NCBI GenBank assembly: GCA_011037195.1
Contig: JAAEAF010006430.1
Span: 58,141-122,140, forward strand
DNA from: Triatoma infestans
Taxonomy: Eukaryota; Arthropoda; Insecta; Hemiptera; Reduviidae
DNA: 64,000 nt
Reading direction: 5' to 3'
Both the position numbers and the translations under genes were made by a program. How positions within the stretch are numbered: position 1 is the first letter of the stretch; each line of letters opens with the position of its first letter. The notes under the pieces are model-generated. The model did no database searches, had not been told where the DNA came from, and saw only the letters and a list, made by a program, of their open reading frames with translations. Of the stretch, positions 11,888 to 23,179 are shown in pieces.

Positions 11888-12717
11888 AAATATTAAACTT
11901 TTATTATGACTTCCGACCTGTCTTTACAGACGGGTCGAAGATAGGCGACGGTGTAGGTAGTGCTGTGTACACGGAGGGAGTTACCCTTAGTTGGACACTT
12001 CCGCAATATGCAACCGTGTACACAGCTGAGATGTTTGCAATTTGCCAGGCCATAAAATTAATTCGAGATAAAAATTATAATAAAACGCTAATACTGACGG
12101 ACTCATTAAGTGCATTACAGGCCCTCCGGGATAAGTTCTCGATGGACCCGTTAGTCCTAAATATTTACAGTTTAATGCAGCAACTAAGCGCACGTGGTCA
12201 AGGGGTGAAATTCGTCTGGGTGCCGGGCCACATTGGTGTGTCCGGTAACGAACGAGCGGACGAGGCAGCCAAGCGAGCTGCCTCTACACAAACAAATGAT
12301 GTCACCCCTGTAAGGCCCACCGACTTACAGGTTTATATGAAATACATTATCAATAAAAAATGGCAAAGTCGGTGGGACAGAATAAGTGAAAAATTGAAAG
12401 ACATTAAACCACGTGTGCGAAATGTCATGATCGAGAACTACCCGCGGCATGATTCAGTAATTTTGACACGGCTGAGGATTGGTCATACACGTGTGACACA
12501 TGGGCACCTCCTTATAGGTGGGAGAAGGCCGAGATGTCCTCGATGCCGAGAAAGGCTAACAGTGGCGCACGTGTTGGAAGGGTGTCAGGCTCTGCGCAGA
12601 GAGAGAGAGAAAGCAGGCCTGCCACATGACAAGCGCGCAATTCTACAAGAGGGTTCTCCTTATACAAGGAGGCTATTTGCTTTTTTAAAAGATATTAATA
12701 TATATAGGCTCATTTAG
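11790..12717 (+). CDS. RNase H and C-terminal zinc finger of the I-like LINE ORF2 (frame -1)
   Basis: This segment encodes an RNase H domain with the four acidic residues visible: Asp in FTDGSK, Glu in YTAEMFA, Asp in TDSLSA and Asp in NERADEAA, with the PGHIGVSGNE signature before the last. It removes RNA from the RNA-DNA hybrid during integration. A CCHC finger, CPRCRERLTVAHVLEGC, closes the protein. In intact relatives this domain is fused to the RT. Here it is one base out of frame from the 9035 ORF and open well upstream of the domain, so the join is either a -1 frameshift signal or a mutation. The stop is at 12715-12717. Confidence 0.9.
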
Positions 12718-13554
12718 GCTAGTATTTAGGTTAATTAAACATGGGTGAAGGAATATCGAGTACTTCACCCAACTAGGTTAGTTATTTTAGGGGAAAGGAA
12801 TATACAGTACTTTCCCTTTGTACGAATGTGTAGGATGAATGTATTTATTTGTGTGAATGTATTTATTGGCGTGAATGTATTTATTGGCGTGAATATATTT
12901 ATTGAATGTATTTATTGTGAATGTATTTATTGGCGTGAATGTATTTATTGGCGTGAATGTATTTATTGGCGTGAATGTATTTATTGGCGTGAATGTATTT
13001 ATTAGCGTAAATGTATTTATTGCATGAATGTTAGTGTGAATGTGTAGATTAGGTTTTTTATTTTGGGGTTGAAAGAAATTTTATAAAAGTATTTCAACCT
13101 CACTAGGTTTAAGTTAAATTTAGGATTAGTCCATTTTAGGGGGTGTAGGAACATTTGTTGAAAGTACTGCACACCCCAACTAGTTTAATAGTAAATAGCC
13201 TCCTCAGAATAGATTATGTAGCTAAAGTGTACATAAAAGTAAGAATGAAAATATTGATGCAACATGACACCCAAAGTACTTTTACTCGTCGTGAATTTTA
13301 TTCAAATTACTTGTGGCAATTAAAGGGATGGCACAACAATAAATCCACACTCCCCCTCGTCGACTAGATTGATGATATAAGTGGGGACGTGTGGAAAGAT
13401 TCAGAACCTGGGGCTCTTCCCCGCCTTGTTCAGCAAGGTGTTGTGCAAGAAGCCAACTAGGTTAGCAGCATGTGTCATCCCAGATCGAGCGGCGTTAGTA
13501 TGAGAAAGTAAATAATGATTTGGGGGCGCTAATAACCACAGTAGTTGATGCGCC

Positions 13555-13598
<44 letters not shown>
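12718..13598 (+). other. 3' UTR, hairpin tail and poly(A) of the I-like LINE
   Basis: The UTR contains repeated phrases of the type 'GGGTGAAGGAATATCGAGTACTTCACCC', an internal inverted repeat that recurs three times in varied form, then the 18-bp minisatellite. It ends in GGGCGCTAATAACC...GATGCGCCC followed by about 40 A. The terminal GGGCGC/GCGCCC ends can pair. The same layout is present at 55198-56107. Confidence 0.85.
12836..13030 (+). repeat. 18-bp minisatellite in the LINE 3' UTR
   Basis: The unit GTGAATGTATTTATTGGC is repeated about ten times with small variants and one shortened unit. The sister LINE at 55321-55530 has the same repeat with a different unit order and count. Confidence 0.92.
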
Positions 13599-13599
<1 letters not shown>

Positions 13600-13601
<2 letters not shown>

Positions 13602-15000
13602 CAAAAAAAAAAAGAATACTCATCCTAAAATCACTATTTCATTTTTCGTTGTTTTTTCTGGTGTTTCTTTTGCGAATGGTATTGGATGTCAAATTGAAAA
13701 TTAGCGCAATTATATGATAAAAAGTCTAAAAGAAGCTGGAGTTTAACATCCCGATAAGGTATAATTAGGAGACCTGACAGGAAACTCATTCAGTCAAAAA
13801 CCTGCAACTGAAAATGCGCCATTAAAATTTTTTCGTCGATTTTTTTCGAAAACCGACTCGACTATTTTTTTATTAAAGTTGGGCAAAATTTTACGTTAAT
13901 AGTCTATTAGGTTTATGTGAAAAATGTTTCTCTGTGAAAATTGATCGGGTAACTATTGATTGCAGATTTTTGAAATTAATTTTAACTCCGAAATGCAGGT
14001 TTTGAGGTCCCCTGAGCTTGAAAAAGTGTTTTTTGCGAATGGTCTGTGCGTATGGTGAACAAATTATCTCAAGAGGGAAAAGTCATAACTAACTCCAAAA
14101 AGCTTATTATTCTGCTTAGGTACCGCCACCGCACATAATACGAACGTTTCTTTCAGAAGTCATCAACCGGAAGTGCGGCGTTTTTTTTTTGTTTTTTTTT
14201 ATTTTACGCGAGAATTTTTTTTTAGAGAAAAATGGATTTTTGGAGGATTGTGAGGGGTGCAGCCTTAGAACAGCTGTCCTATAAAGTGCCACTGAAGTTC
14301 AGTGTATGGTTGTATTACTTATGTAATATTACGGTAGACTAAAAACAAATGCTAGAATACTTGAGTTGAAGGAAATCTAGTACTGGTCTTTACAGAATAG
14401 ATTTCAGGGCTTTGGGAATGGGGGGGTGGAAGGGGCATATTTTCAGAAACTGTTGCAGCAATTTACTTTGAACTTGAAATGCTTACTACACACAACTAAA
14501 TCTATCACTTTTATCTGAAACATTTTTCGGTTAAATTGTTTTCAGCTGGTTGGGGGGGGTGAAGTTATATTACCTCCTGTCTGCTTAATCTCTACTCAAT
14601 TCACCTGTGTAAATTTGAAGAATTCATATAATTACATTAAGAGGTAGTAAAGTAGTACCATGTCATAATACTGGTAAAAATTATCTAACAGGAGAGAGAT
14701 TGTCTCATGTTTCCTTGAAATAAATTCGCTGGCATCCATTTAATAACTAATACTAACAAGGTTTCATTTAATTTTGTACTATATACTGAAAGTGATACAG
14801 CATCTTTTTCCGTTTAACTGTATATTGGTCATTGCTTATTTATAAATAAATGATTAAATCTGATAATGACACACTAGTAAAAAAGATTTAAATAAACTGG
14901 CAGGGAAATACAATCAAACTACGTCATTGACGGATTGGGAATTTACCAGAATAGAAGACTGATCTAGTAGTGTCACCAGCAAATTGCTATAATACAATTC
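13600..15000. other. Repeat-derived non-coding DNA
   Basis: Pieces of the dispersed ACTTCCGGT family occur in both orientations. For example, ATCAACCGGAAGTGCGGCG at about 14161 and the TCACTTTTATCTGAAACATTTTTC block at about 14500 read on the - strand. No gene was recognised. Confidence 0.5.
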
Positions 15001-15004
15001 TTAA

Positions 15005-15880
15005 AACAAAATTCAAAAAATCTGGTGTGAAACACTGACACGACTTGCTCTACTACACAGTTATAATTGATAACATCTTCTTCAAACTTATCATTTTTAC
15101 TGAATGTTTATTTGCCTTCAATTTTATATCAGTGGGAGGGAGAATCTAAACTTAATAAAAGGACTTTGTAGGGGAGGAAAGCATCCCCCCCCATTAAATT
15201 AATTTTCTCAGAAAAAAGTTTCAAACACAAGTGATAGATCTGTGTAAGTACAGTCAGTGTAGCAAGTGTAACGGAATCCTTCCGTGTTTTCATGGAGAAA
15301 ATCGCAGGAAGTGAAGGGATAAAAAGACAGTTCAGAGAAAAGCGTGCCCCCACCCCCACTCGTTCACCAATAATCCACTTAAATGGTAATATACCGGGAA
15401 AATGTTCCAAATTAAAGGTATAGCGCTGTTATATTTAGAATAACCACATATTCAATAAAGTTATAATAAACTTTGAATAAAGTAGTTAGTGACTAGTTGT
15501 CCTAACGTTACAGTAACCGTGTGTGTGTGTAGGTGTAATGTGATGTGGGTGTGTGTGTGTGTGTAGGTATGTAGAACAAGTTTCAGGGAAAATCGAAGGA
15601 AAGTAGAAAGATCCATTCAGAAAGTGGTTTGATTTCGACCAGAACCTTATTGTCAGGTCTAACTTTGTCAGACTAAAAGGGAAGATCAAGTTTGAAGTTT
15701 GACTTTCCCTTTTTGAGTTATATTGACCACGTACACACTAATTTCTAAAACCCACTTTTACTCAGGGGTCCTGAAAACGTGTATTTCCGATGAAAACTCG
15801 ATATCGAAAATCTGACACGATTGCAGCAATACTTACTCTTAACAGCAGTAAGAGAAGGTTTAGGATTTTTTTTAATCATA
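15005..15880 (+). repeat. Dispersed ACTTCCGGT repeat, near complete copy
   Basis: It begins with CTGGTGTGAAACACTGACAC and ends with ATCTGACACGATTG...CTTAACAGCAGTAAGAGAAGG. The interior has a GGGGAGGAAAGCATCCCCCCCC block, TCGACCAGAACC in place of the usual ACTTCCGGT block, and GT-rich stretches. It is about 870 bp and non-coding. Confidence 0.65.
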
Positions 15881-15884
15881 TTAA

Positions 15885-17000
15885 CATTTTGGTAAAAAAA
15901 ATCGATAAGATGAAAAGTTGGCTGTTTTGATTCTGTAATGACATAATTATCGAAAATGTCACGGGTTTTTCATATGCGTACACTGTACAGACTAATATCC
16001 GTCTGCTTGACATTCCATCACTGAAAATTCATTAACAGGAGTTTCCCATTGAATAAAGCAGTACTATCTACGTAACCGATTTTCTTTTAATTTTAATCAA
16101 TATAAAAGAAAAGTCATATTTTTTTAACTTATTTAATTCTTCTGTTAGCCACATAGTCTCTAAGGTCATCCATCGCTTTGATGAAATGTGAATTTGAAAC
16201 AAAACCGTTAAGATAAAGTATGTATCGGAAGTATAAAGGAAATTATTGGAACCGTTATTGAGAAAATTTCACACAAAAACTGGAAAAAAATCAGCGTCCC
16301 GGTAACGCTTTTTGAATGAAATCCCCAGGGGGTCTGATATTATGGTAACTGCCCTGACATCCAAATATATAGTAATATTTTTGATGACAACATACGATCA
16401 CAATAATACTTCCTTATAACAGGAAAAGAAAGTAAAAATGATTTCTGTTAATATGTTTAATAATACTTGTTAATAATGAAATCTGCAGTGAAACACTCAC
16501 CGACCTTCTCTAACAACAATTTACGTAATTTCTCCAAAATTGGACTTTTTATTAAATGTTTAGTGACGTCAGTATTATATAGCTGGAAGGACCTAAACCA
16601 TAATAATACAACACTTGTGAGTGGAGCGTGACAACACCCCCCTTCCTCAAAACCACCTAAAATGAATTTTCCCAGGAAAATGTTACAAATAAAAATCAGT
16701 TTCGGCTGAGGAATTCTGACAGCTAACTTCCTGTCCGAACCCATCAAGATCCTAAACATAATATGTCAAGTTTGAACTTCCTGTCACTTTTCATTTTCGA
16801 ACTCAGCTCTTTACGCACACACAGAGACTATTTTCTAACAACTACTTTTTTGTATAAAGGGATACTTCAAAAAAAGTATTTCCGGTTGAAAACTCAATTT
16901 CGAAAATTTGATCGCAAAACTTCCTCTTACTGCATCAATAGAAAATTAAGAATAGTCAAGAGAAACTGCCTTGGTGGCGCTCTCTTTCAAGAAGCGGCTT
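15885..17000 (+). repeat. Two partial dispersed repeats
   Basis: Positions 16020-16450 hold an interior and end fragment. Positions 16478-16950 hold a shortened copy starting at CTGCAGTGAAACACTCACCG and ending at AACTCAATTTCGAAAATTTG...CTTCCTCTTACTGC. Confidence 0.55.
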
Positions 17001-17004
17001 GATT

Positions 17005-17520
17005 TTACCGACCGAGTTGTGCGCCAACATTGTTACCATATAAATATTTATTTAATTTTTGTGTGTGTGTCTTTACATATTTATTTACATACGAATGTGT
17101 TATTTTTGTATTATATACAGGCAGTATAAAAGAATTTATATAAATCCTGTCACATTATTATTGCTGCACATTAAGGCCAACAATAAAATGAATCATTTCG
17201 TTTTACGCCTTCGTTGACGCCATTTTTCCATAAACGTAATCATTTTATTGTTACTAAAATCTTGTAAACATTGTAAAATTATGTATTACAAAATATTCGT
17301 GTTTAAATTAAAACAAAACATAAAATAATAACTAGATTTATGATATAACCTAAATTGATTGGTTATTTAACAATGCTATCAGTGGGAATGAGCGGGAGGT
17401 TACATTCGGCCAGGTGTATGTATATATTTAAGTTCAGTAGTGCATGTTTGTTTACTTAAAAATGAGACTGTGATAAAATCAATACTTTTTCTGTTACTAA
17501 AATATTCCCACATATTGTTT
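17005..17520. other. AT-rich DNA without a recognised gene
   Basis: No exon, RNA gene or repeat family was identified. Confidence 0.4.
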
Positions 17521-17560
17521 AAATGTCAGAGACATTTTCCGTGGTAGCCTGCTTCATTTT

Positions 17561-17604
17561 GTGGTCATCGACCGGTTTCGGGCGTCGCCCATCTTCAGGA
17601 TGCG
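17561..17604 (-). ncRNA. Hammerhead-like motif (class A)
   Basis: On the - strand: CATC, CTGAAGA, stem II GGGC-GAC-GCCC, GAAA, ACCGGTC, GATG. CATC/GATG pair as a 4-bp stem I flush with the core, and GTC is the expected cleavage triplet. Stem III can form only between two molecules, through the self-complementary ACCGGT. Confidence 0.65.
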
Positions 17605-17730
17605 TTTTTCAGACAGTGTGCCAACACAAACTCGTAACCCCCAAGAGACTAGTTTCACACTAACTAGTAGTGTGAGTTAGTGTGGAACTAAGTCTCTGTG
17701 CAAGTCTGTGTTGTCACATTGTCTGAAAAA

Positions 17731-17773
17731 CGCACCCTGAAGATGGGCGAACGCCCGAAACCGGTCGATGACC
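17731..17773 (+). ncRNA. Hammerhead-like motif (class A)
   Basis: CTGAAGA at 17737-17743, stem II GGGC-GAAC-GCCC, GAAA at 17757-17760, ACCGGTC to 17766, then GATG. One stem I base has changed (CACC rather than CATC), which weakens that helix. Confidence 0.6.
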
Positions 17774-18184
17774 ACAAAACGAAGCAGACCACGGAAAATG
17801 TCTCTGATGCTTTTCAGCTCTGCGGAACCAACCACCACCATAAATATTGTTTAAATGAGTAGATTCTAAATTTATTGTCTTTCTAATAATGAATTTAGTA
17901 GTTCACACGCCAATGCCATTAATTCCGGCAAAGCTTGATTTTTCCGGTCTTTTACACGCTGTAATAGGAAGTGTTAATTTTAGAAACTAAATTTTGCCTA
18001 TCTTAGTACACATAAAGAGGCCAATCACATCTCTTTGGCTATCAAACATAGTGATTTACATGGCGTCAGGTTTCCTAGCGACCCACAAATGAAAATAACC
18101 ACTGTGAAGAGATGGATGGGACAAAACACATACACACAGATCAAGACAACCAGGCATAAAAATAAAACAACTCTGTTGTAAAAC

Positions 18185-19150
18185 AGACACATAGCTTTTT
18201 CTTGTTGCAACTTACTTTGTTATAATTGACAAATTATCTTCAAACTTGCAACTTACTTTGTTATAATTGACAAATTATCTTCAAACTTGCAACTTACTTT
18301 GTTATAATTGACAAATTATCTTCAAACTTGCAACTTACTTTGTTATAATTGACAAATTATCTTCAAACTTGCAACTTACTTTGTTATAATTGACAAATTA
18401 CCTTCAAACTTGCAACTTTGTACTAAATAGTTACTTGTCTTTAATATTACCACAAATGGGTAATTAACCAGGATAAAACCCAATCGCTGAGAGAAGCGCG
18501 CCACAACCAGTCTGAAATCAATTTCCTTACAAAAAATGTAGTACTAAAAGTGATATTCCTCTAGTGAGTAGATCAAGTTTAATGAAACCTGTTTTGTGTT
18601 TTAGGAGAAAATCGCAGGAAACTAAAAAACTGTTTACTAAAGTCGCACTTCCGGTCAGTCGATTTTGTTCAAACTTGGAATTTTGGCAAATACATTTATT
18701 TGAAATGAATATTATATAGATAATGATATAACAAATAGAAATGACCCTTTAGACAAAAACATAATCCACCTCTCCCTGAAACTCCCCCCCCCATAAATAA
18801 TATTTTTCGAAAATAATGTTTCAAATAAAAGAGACATATCAACAGGTATATACAAGTTTAAAGAAAATCGTTAGTCATTTTCGACAAAATCTAAAAAGAA
18901 CTGAAAAACCATTCAATAAAGTGATAGTTCCGAATGAGGAATTGGGACAGATAACTTTGAACCGTCATTATCCCATCGTGATTACCTAATGTTCGAAATG
19001 TCTGTGATTTTTCGTTTTTTGAGTTGTTGTTCACACATACACGAGAGAGAGAGAGGTTTCAGGGAACCTTAAAACGTGTATTTCCGGGGGAAATTCGACA
19101 TCGATAATCTGACACTATCGCAATATTCCCTTTAAGAAGAGAAAGTACAA
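18185..19150 (+). repeat. Dispersed ACTTCCGGT repeat with internal 41-bp array
   Basis: The TTATAATTGACAAATTATCT segment normally near the start of this family has expanded to a tandem array here. The rest follows the usual order: GTCGCACTTCCGGTCAGTCG at about 18641, a second half, then TTTCCGGGGGAAATTCG and a degenerate end palindrome near 19140. Confidence 0.6.
18203..18420. repeat. 41-bp tandem array, about five units
   Basis: The unit begins CTTGCAACTTACTTTG and repeats with a 41-bp period, nearly without change. It is a local amplification of one segment of the dispersed repeat. Confidence 0.9.
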
Positions 19151-19213
19151 TACTTGTGAGAGAGATGTTACAATAGTATAAATATATTTTTTCTGCAATT
19201 GTGTAAAGCTAAG

Positions 19214-19868
19214 TACACATACAGCGAACGCTGGTGAACGAACTTGGCGAACATTATATAGATGCTATCGAAAGCGTTCGCTTGCTTTCGGTAAGGTTAG
19301 CTTTTGGGCGGTACATCAAAGGAATTCGGAGAGATCTCGTTCGGTTTATAATAAACGAATGATTACTAAAGCATTCGTTGCCCGCAAGGGGTATCTGTTG
19401 CATGCAGTTACTTGAAGAATAGCAACCCCATGGGTTACCACAGCTCAGTACTCCATGCACTTGGTCAGAACAGTACACAATACAGTAAAACTACATACAC
19501 TCTACCCTTTACAGACAAGACAAACACAGTTCACAAACGGGTCTCCGTTCCTAGTTAATTGGCGTAAGCCAAGGGAGAAAGAAGGATTAGCTCAGTGGTA
19601 GCCACTGGACCAGCAACACGGTGGCCTCTCGTTGAATCCAGTGTGCTGCCCTCAGATATTCTCTTGCTGGGAGCCTAGGAACCTCTCCGGTGATGAGCAG
19701 TGTTGTCTCTTCCGAGGGTGGCAGTGCACTTCCCTTTTAAAATAATAAGAATAATAAAGCCTTGGTTCGTGGAATGTGGACAGCAAAGCAAATTTTTACC
19801 GAATGCCGAACAAATTCGAGTGAATCAACCGATCGAATTTGTTCGCCATCATTCGCTGTATATGCACA
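19214..19868. mobile_element. TIR element (probable non-autonomous DNA transposon) with nested SINE
   Basis: The left end (19214-19252, with ACAGCGAACGCTGGTGAACG) and the right end (19832-19868) are imperfect inverted repeats about 35 bp long. The interior carries no transposase. A composite SINE occupies about 19375-19745. The superfamily could not be set, because the target-site duplication is unclear. Confidence 0.55.
19375..19745 (+). mobile_element. Composite tRNA-derived SINE copy
   Basis: About 200 bp of a CCGCAAGGGGTATCTGTTGC domain are followed by a tRNA-like part: GATTAGCTCAGTGGTAG as box A and a decayed box B (CTCGTTGAATCC). It is homologous to 48665-49130. The conserved GATGAGCAGTGTTGTC and GCAGTGCAC segments follow. 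The LINE-like tail is missing. Confidence 0.65.
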
Positions 19869-19874
19869 AACCTT

Positions 19875-22430
19875 AATAATGTGACAATTATAAAATCCAA
19901 ATTAGTAAGTGAAGTTACACTTTTGATTGAAAGTGACAAACAGTGCAGCCATTACTATTTCTCCAAAGTGCCGTAAAGTAATATTCAATTCTACTGCCGG
20001 ACAACTTAGCTACAATACACCATGTTATACCAAACAGAGCAGGTTATAGTGTAGAGATAGTATTTCACTTGAATTTAAGTACATTCACATTGTTTGTACC
20101 TTTTCATTTTTTTTTTTTAATTTAATTTTAATGCGGACGCACAAAAAAATTTTAATTCAAAACGTGTGAAAGATGTTTGAGTTGCCCCCCACACAGCGCC
20201 TAGAGATTCGTTTATTCTATCACAGTATAACAATTTGTCTCTTTATCTACTGAATGATCCTGCCATTAAACCGTAAAAAATGCGAAAACAATAAAGATTT
20301 TTATTGGTAATTTATTCCTTTATAACAAAACGGAACAAATGGAAAATTCAACAAAAACTAAAGTAGAGCAGTGTAATTTAACATTTTTGTTTATGTGAAG
20401 TAAAGAAAGAAAAATAAACACAAAAAGTGGGCAAGAATATGTGAAGCATGACGGTGATTAAACTGGCTGAGCAAGTTGGCAATGTTTTCAGTTTTTTGCA
20501 TTTTGTAAAGACGAAAGAGAAGAAGATATCTACATTTTGGAGTGAAATTCGACGGTTATCATTGTTTTTACTGTAATGTTAATTTATGTGTTTTTATAAA
20601 TGGTTTGTTTACTGTTAACTTGAAATGTACAACATTTAACTGTTAAATGGACTTGATAACCTCTACAATTCAATGTTCATTTTATATATATAAAACATAG
20701 AAAAATTATTAAACTGTTATGGCCTCATTTCTTAAAGAATGTTAGATATTCCCTTTAGTTATATGGGTAGGTGTGTCTATTTGGTATTATTACTACGAAC
20801 TTGTGGGGAGGGCAACTACTACAACTAATGAATGACGCGAAATGTCCACAACTCTAGGAATAGAACGGTGTGGCACACACAGACACATTTAGCTTGCCAC
20901 TGGCAGAGAAGCGGTGGGGAATTAGGTGACGAAGCTATGAGTAGGTTGGATTTTTTTGTGTATGTATGTGAAGAACACAACTAGTCGTGCGCCCGGGAGA
21001 ATTCGGCGCCAAAAAAAAAGAAAATTCTATGATTATGCGTATTGGTGCACGTGACCAGATTTTGTGACATCAAAATAACATTTACTGTGAACATGATTTG
21101 ATTTTTACTTTCTCTTATTCCTTAGTAAAGAGTCAAATCGTGCGATCTTGTCAAATTTTCTAAATTTAGTTTTCACTCATGGAAATTCATGTTTTGTGGT
21201 CGTCTCTGTACGAAAAAAATGTTTTTTCAAAATATGTCAAACTCGAAAAGTCCCAGGAACCTTAAGCTTGGTATTCCGTTTAGTTAGCACTGCACCTGAC
21301 ACGACGGTTTCGGTAAATAAATAAAAAAAAAATCAACCAGTAATACCACTTTAAAAAAAAATAGGTAATTCGCCCCTCACACTATCACCGTATTTATTTA
21401 GGATAAACGTGAGTAAAATCTGAAGCTTAAAGGAAATTTGTTATTTGTAATAACTCTATTAATAACAGTAAGAGAATGTCGTGTGAGTGTTTCATACCAT
21501 ATTATTTTTTTAAAACTGACTAATGAGCAGTGTTGCCATTGTTTATAAAAATTGTAGGTATTAACAGAATAACATGATGTGAACAGCAAGTTCAAAAAAC
21601 TTAAATAACAACCTTAAAAGGACCGTTAATGTTGACCTTAAAATATTGGTACACAAGTGTTCTTTATAGTTCTACTACATGGTATATTTGTTGTAGCAAT
21701 TTGAACAACTGCAATAAGTCATGTAGATAAGCGGTTAAAGCATGATACTAGTAGATGAAGCAGTGGTGTAAAGTCAATCCAAGAACTATGGCTGCCTTCT
21801 GTATCTCTGTCCATTCTATTAGTTATAGTTATCTGTTATGTATACCAATATGCGATGTGAAGTGCGGATTAGGCTAGAGTTTGTTTCGGGGTGCTAAACC
21901 GAAGTAGGTGCACACACATGAACTAACTGTGTGGGCCGCATGTGTCAGTGTTAATAAGTGTCTGTGTAAAGGCTGGGATATCCCTTCAGGTATGCCAAGA
22001 TCTGTGAAGCAATGGGCTGTGTTGTGTTTCTTCAGGATAATAGGCAGTAGACTTGGATATAGTTTGTAGTAAGGAGAAAAAAACAAAAACAAAACTAAAC
22101 CCTCGCTGAGGTTCCCTCACCGTTTAGTTCTGACCTTTACGAACTACTAACTGCAGCTTCCTACTATTTCTCATGATGCTGGATCAACACTCACCTTTGC
22201 CCCAACCCTGAATAGCTCTTAGACCATCCGGTAAAGGAGCGAGAAAATTGAAAGCATATAGTTTTAACACTCTACTTCAGAATATTTTAATGATACAGTG
22301 CATTTTTTTTAGGCCCTGAAAGATCTATTGTACCTTTCAAAGCCTTCTCAGTTGGCCTCACTGCCTTCCTATGGGCACTGTTATCTCTCCAGAAACCTAC
22401 TTATATATTACACCAATGACGCATTAAACA
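19875..22430. other. Mostly unassigned AT-rich DNA
   Basis: I found no gene. Positions 21060-21480 contain diverged dispersed-repeat pieces, for example AGAGAATGTCGTGTGAGTGT near 21472 on the - strand. Confidence 0.4.
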
Positions 22431-22830
22431 GAGCCTAACGGTAACCCCCCTCCCACAGAAATATTCTATAAACAATTGTACCAGCAAAATTTTACAAATT
22501 AAAGTGATAATATTAGACCTATTTGGTCTAATTCAAATACGTTTTATTATTTCCGGAAATTGCAAAAGCAATAACCCATTCAGTAAAATAATAGTTTGGT
22601 TGGTGCTGCCGAAATGATAAATCAAGTTTGACTTTCATGCAAATTTTCTTTTTCATATCTATTTATATATATATATAAATATAAAGAACTATATATATAT
22701 GAAAGAAATATATATATGTATATATATATAAACACCCATATAAAGAACAATTTTTAGAAACTTTATCGGACGATAGCAATACTTCCTGTTACTGATAGTA
22801 AGAGGAAGTGAGTGAGACTATCAGTAAGAG
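22430..22830 (+). repeat. Partial dispersed repeat with AT microsatellite
   Basis: It has the CCCCCCTCCCACAG block, AAAGTGATAATATTAG, AAATTGCAAAAGC and an end-like CGATAGCAATACTTCCTGTT...AAGAGGAAGTGAG. A TATATA-rich run lies at about 22665-22735. Confidence 0.5.
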
Positions 22831-23001
22831 GCAGTAAAAGATATAACTCCCACTATCTATATGTAACGCCAACTACACGTTCAATAACAATTCCAAGATT
22901 GATGTAAATTCGCCAATCAGAATTGTAATAGTTGTGGTGGTGTTGGTTCCGTACAGCTGGCAAGCATCAGAGATATTTTCCGTGATAGTCTGCTTCTTTT
23001 T

Positions 23002-23046
23002 GTGGTCATCGACCGGTTTCTGGCATTCGCCCATCTTCAGGATGCT
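23002..23046 (-). ncRNA. Hammerhead-like motif (class A)
   Basis: On the - strand: CATC, CTGAAGA, GGGC-GAAT-GCCA, GAAA, ACCGGTC, GATG. Stem I and the cores are intact. One stem II pair is lost. Confidence 0.6.
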
Positions 23047-23094
23047 TTTAATCAGTGTGTAATATAGATTTGCTCTGTGCACTGTTTGACACAA

Positions 23095-23137
23095 AGCATC
23101 CTGATGATGGGCGAACGCCCGAAACTGGTCAATGACC
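23095..23137 (+). ncRNA. Hammerhead-like motif with canonical CTGATGA core (class A)
   Basis: CTGATGA at 23101-23107 is the consensus hammerhead core. Stem II GGGC-GAAC-GCCC is perfect, GAAA is at 23121-23124, and ACTGGTC follows with GTC as the cleavage triplet. The first stem I pair is lost (AATG rather than GATG). Confidence 0.65.
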
Positions 23138-23179
23138 ACAAATAGAAGCAGGCTATCACAGAAAATATCTCTGAGAACT

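Larger units (their letters stand above)
6515..13598 (+). mobile_element. I-clade non-LTR retrotransposon, near full length
   Basis: This is a long interspersed element with a GC-rich 5' UTR, a gag-like ORF1 with zinc knuckles, an endonuclease-reverse transcriptase ORF2, an RNase H domain, a 3' UTR with an 18-bp minisatellite, a hairpin tail and a poly(A) run at about 13557-13598. The RNase H after the RT and RT sequence such as FDLEKAYDTTW and PQGSVLS fit the I group. GC content is clearly higher than in the flanks. Damage is light (one stop and one frameshift in ORF1, a frame change before RNase H), so the insertion looks fairly recent. I could not define an unambiguous target-site duplication. 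Confidence 0.93.
17521..17845. mobile_element. Inverted pair of hammerhead-bearing repeats
   Basis: Positions 17521-17640 and 17700-17845 are inverted copies around a centre that itself contains a palindrome (CACACTAACTAGTAGTGTGAG). Each arm holds a class A hammerhead-like motif. The left motif is on the - strand and the right one on the + strand. The right arm ends in GCTCTGCGGAACCAACCACC, the same outer end seen at 40799. Confidence 0.7.
22931..23175. mobile_element. Compact inverted pair of hammerhead-bearing repeats
   Basis: The left arm (about 22945-23046) and right arm (about 23095-23175) are inverted copies separated by only ~50 bp. Both carry class A hammerhead-like motifs pointing away from the centre. 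A transcript of either strand would carry one sense motif inside a long hairpin. Confidence 0.7.

Noticed and set aside
13401..13604. - strand frame starting with a poly-Phe run
   Set aside because: It is the complement of the LINE poly(A) tail and 3' UTR.
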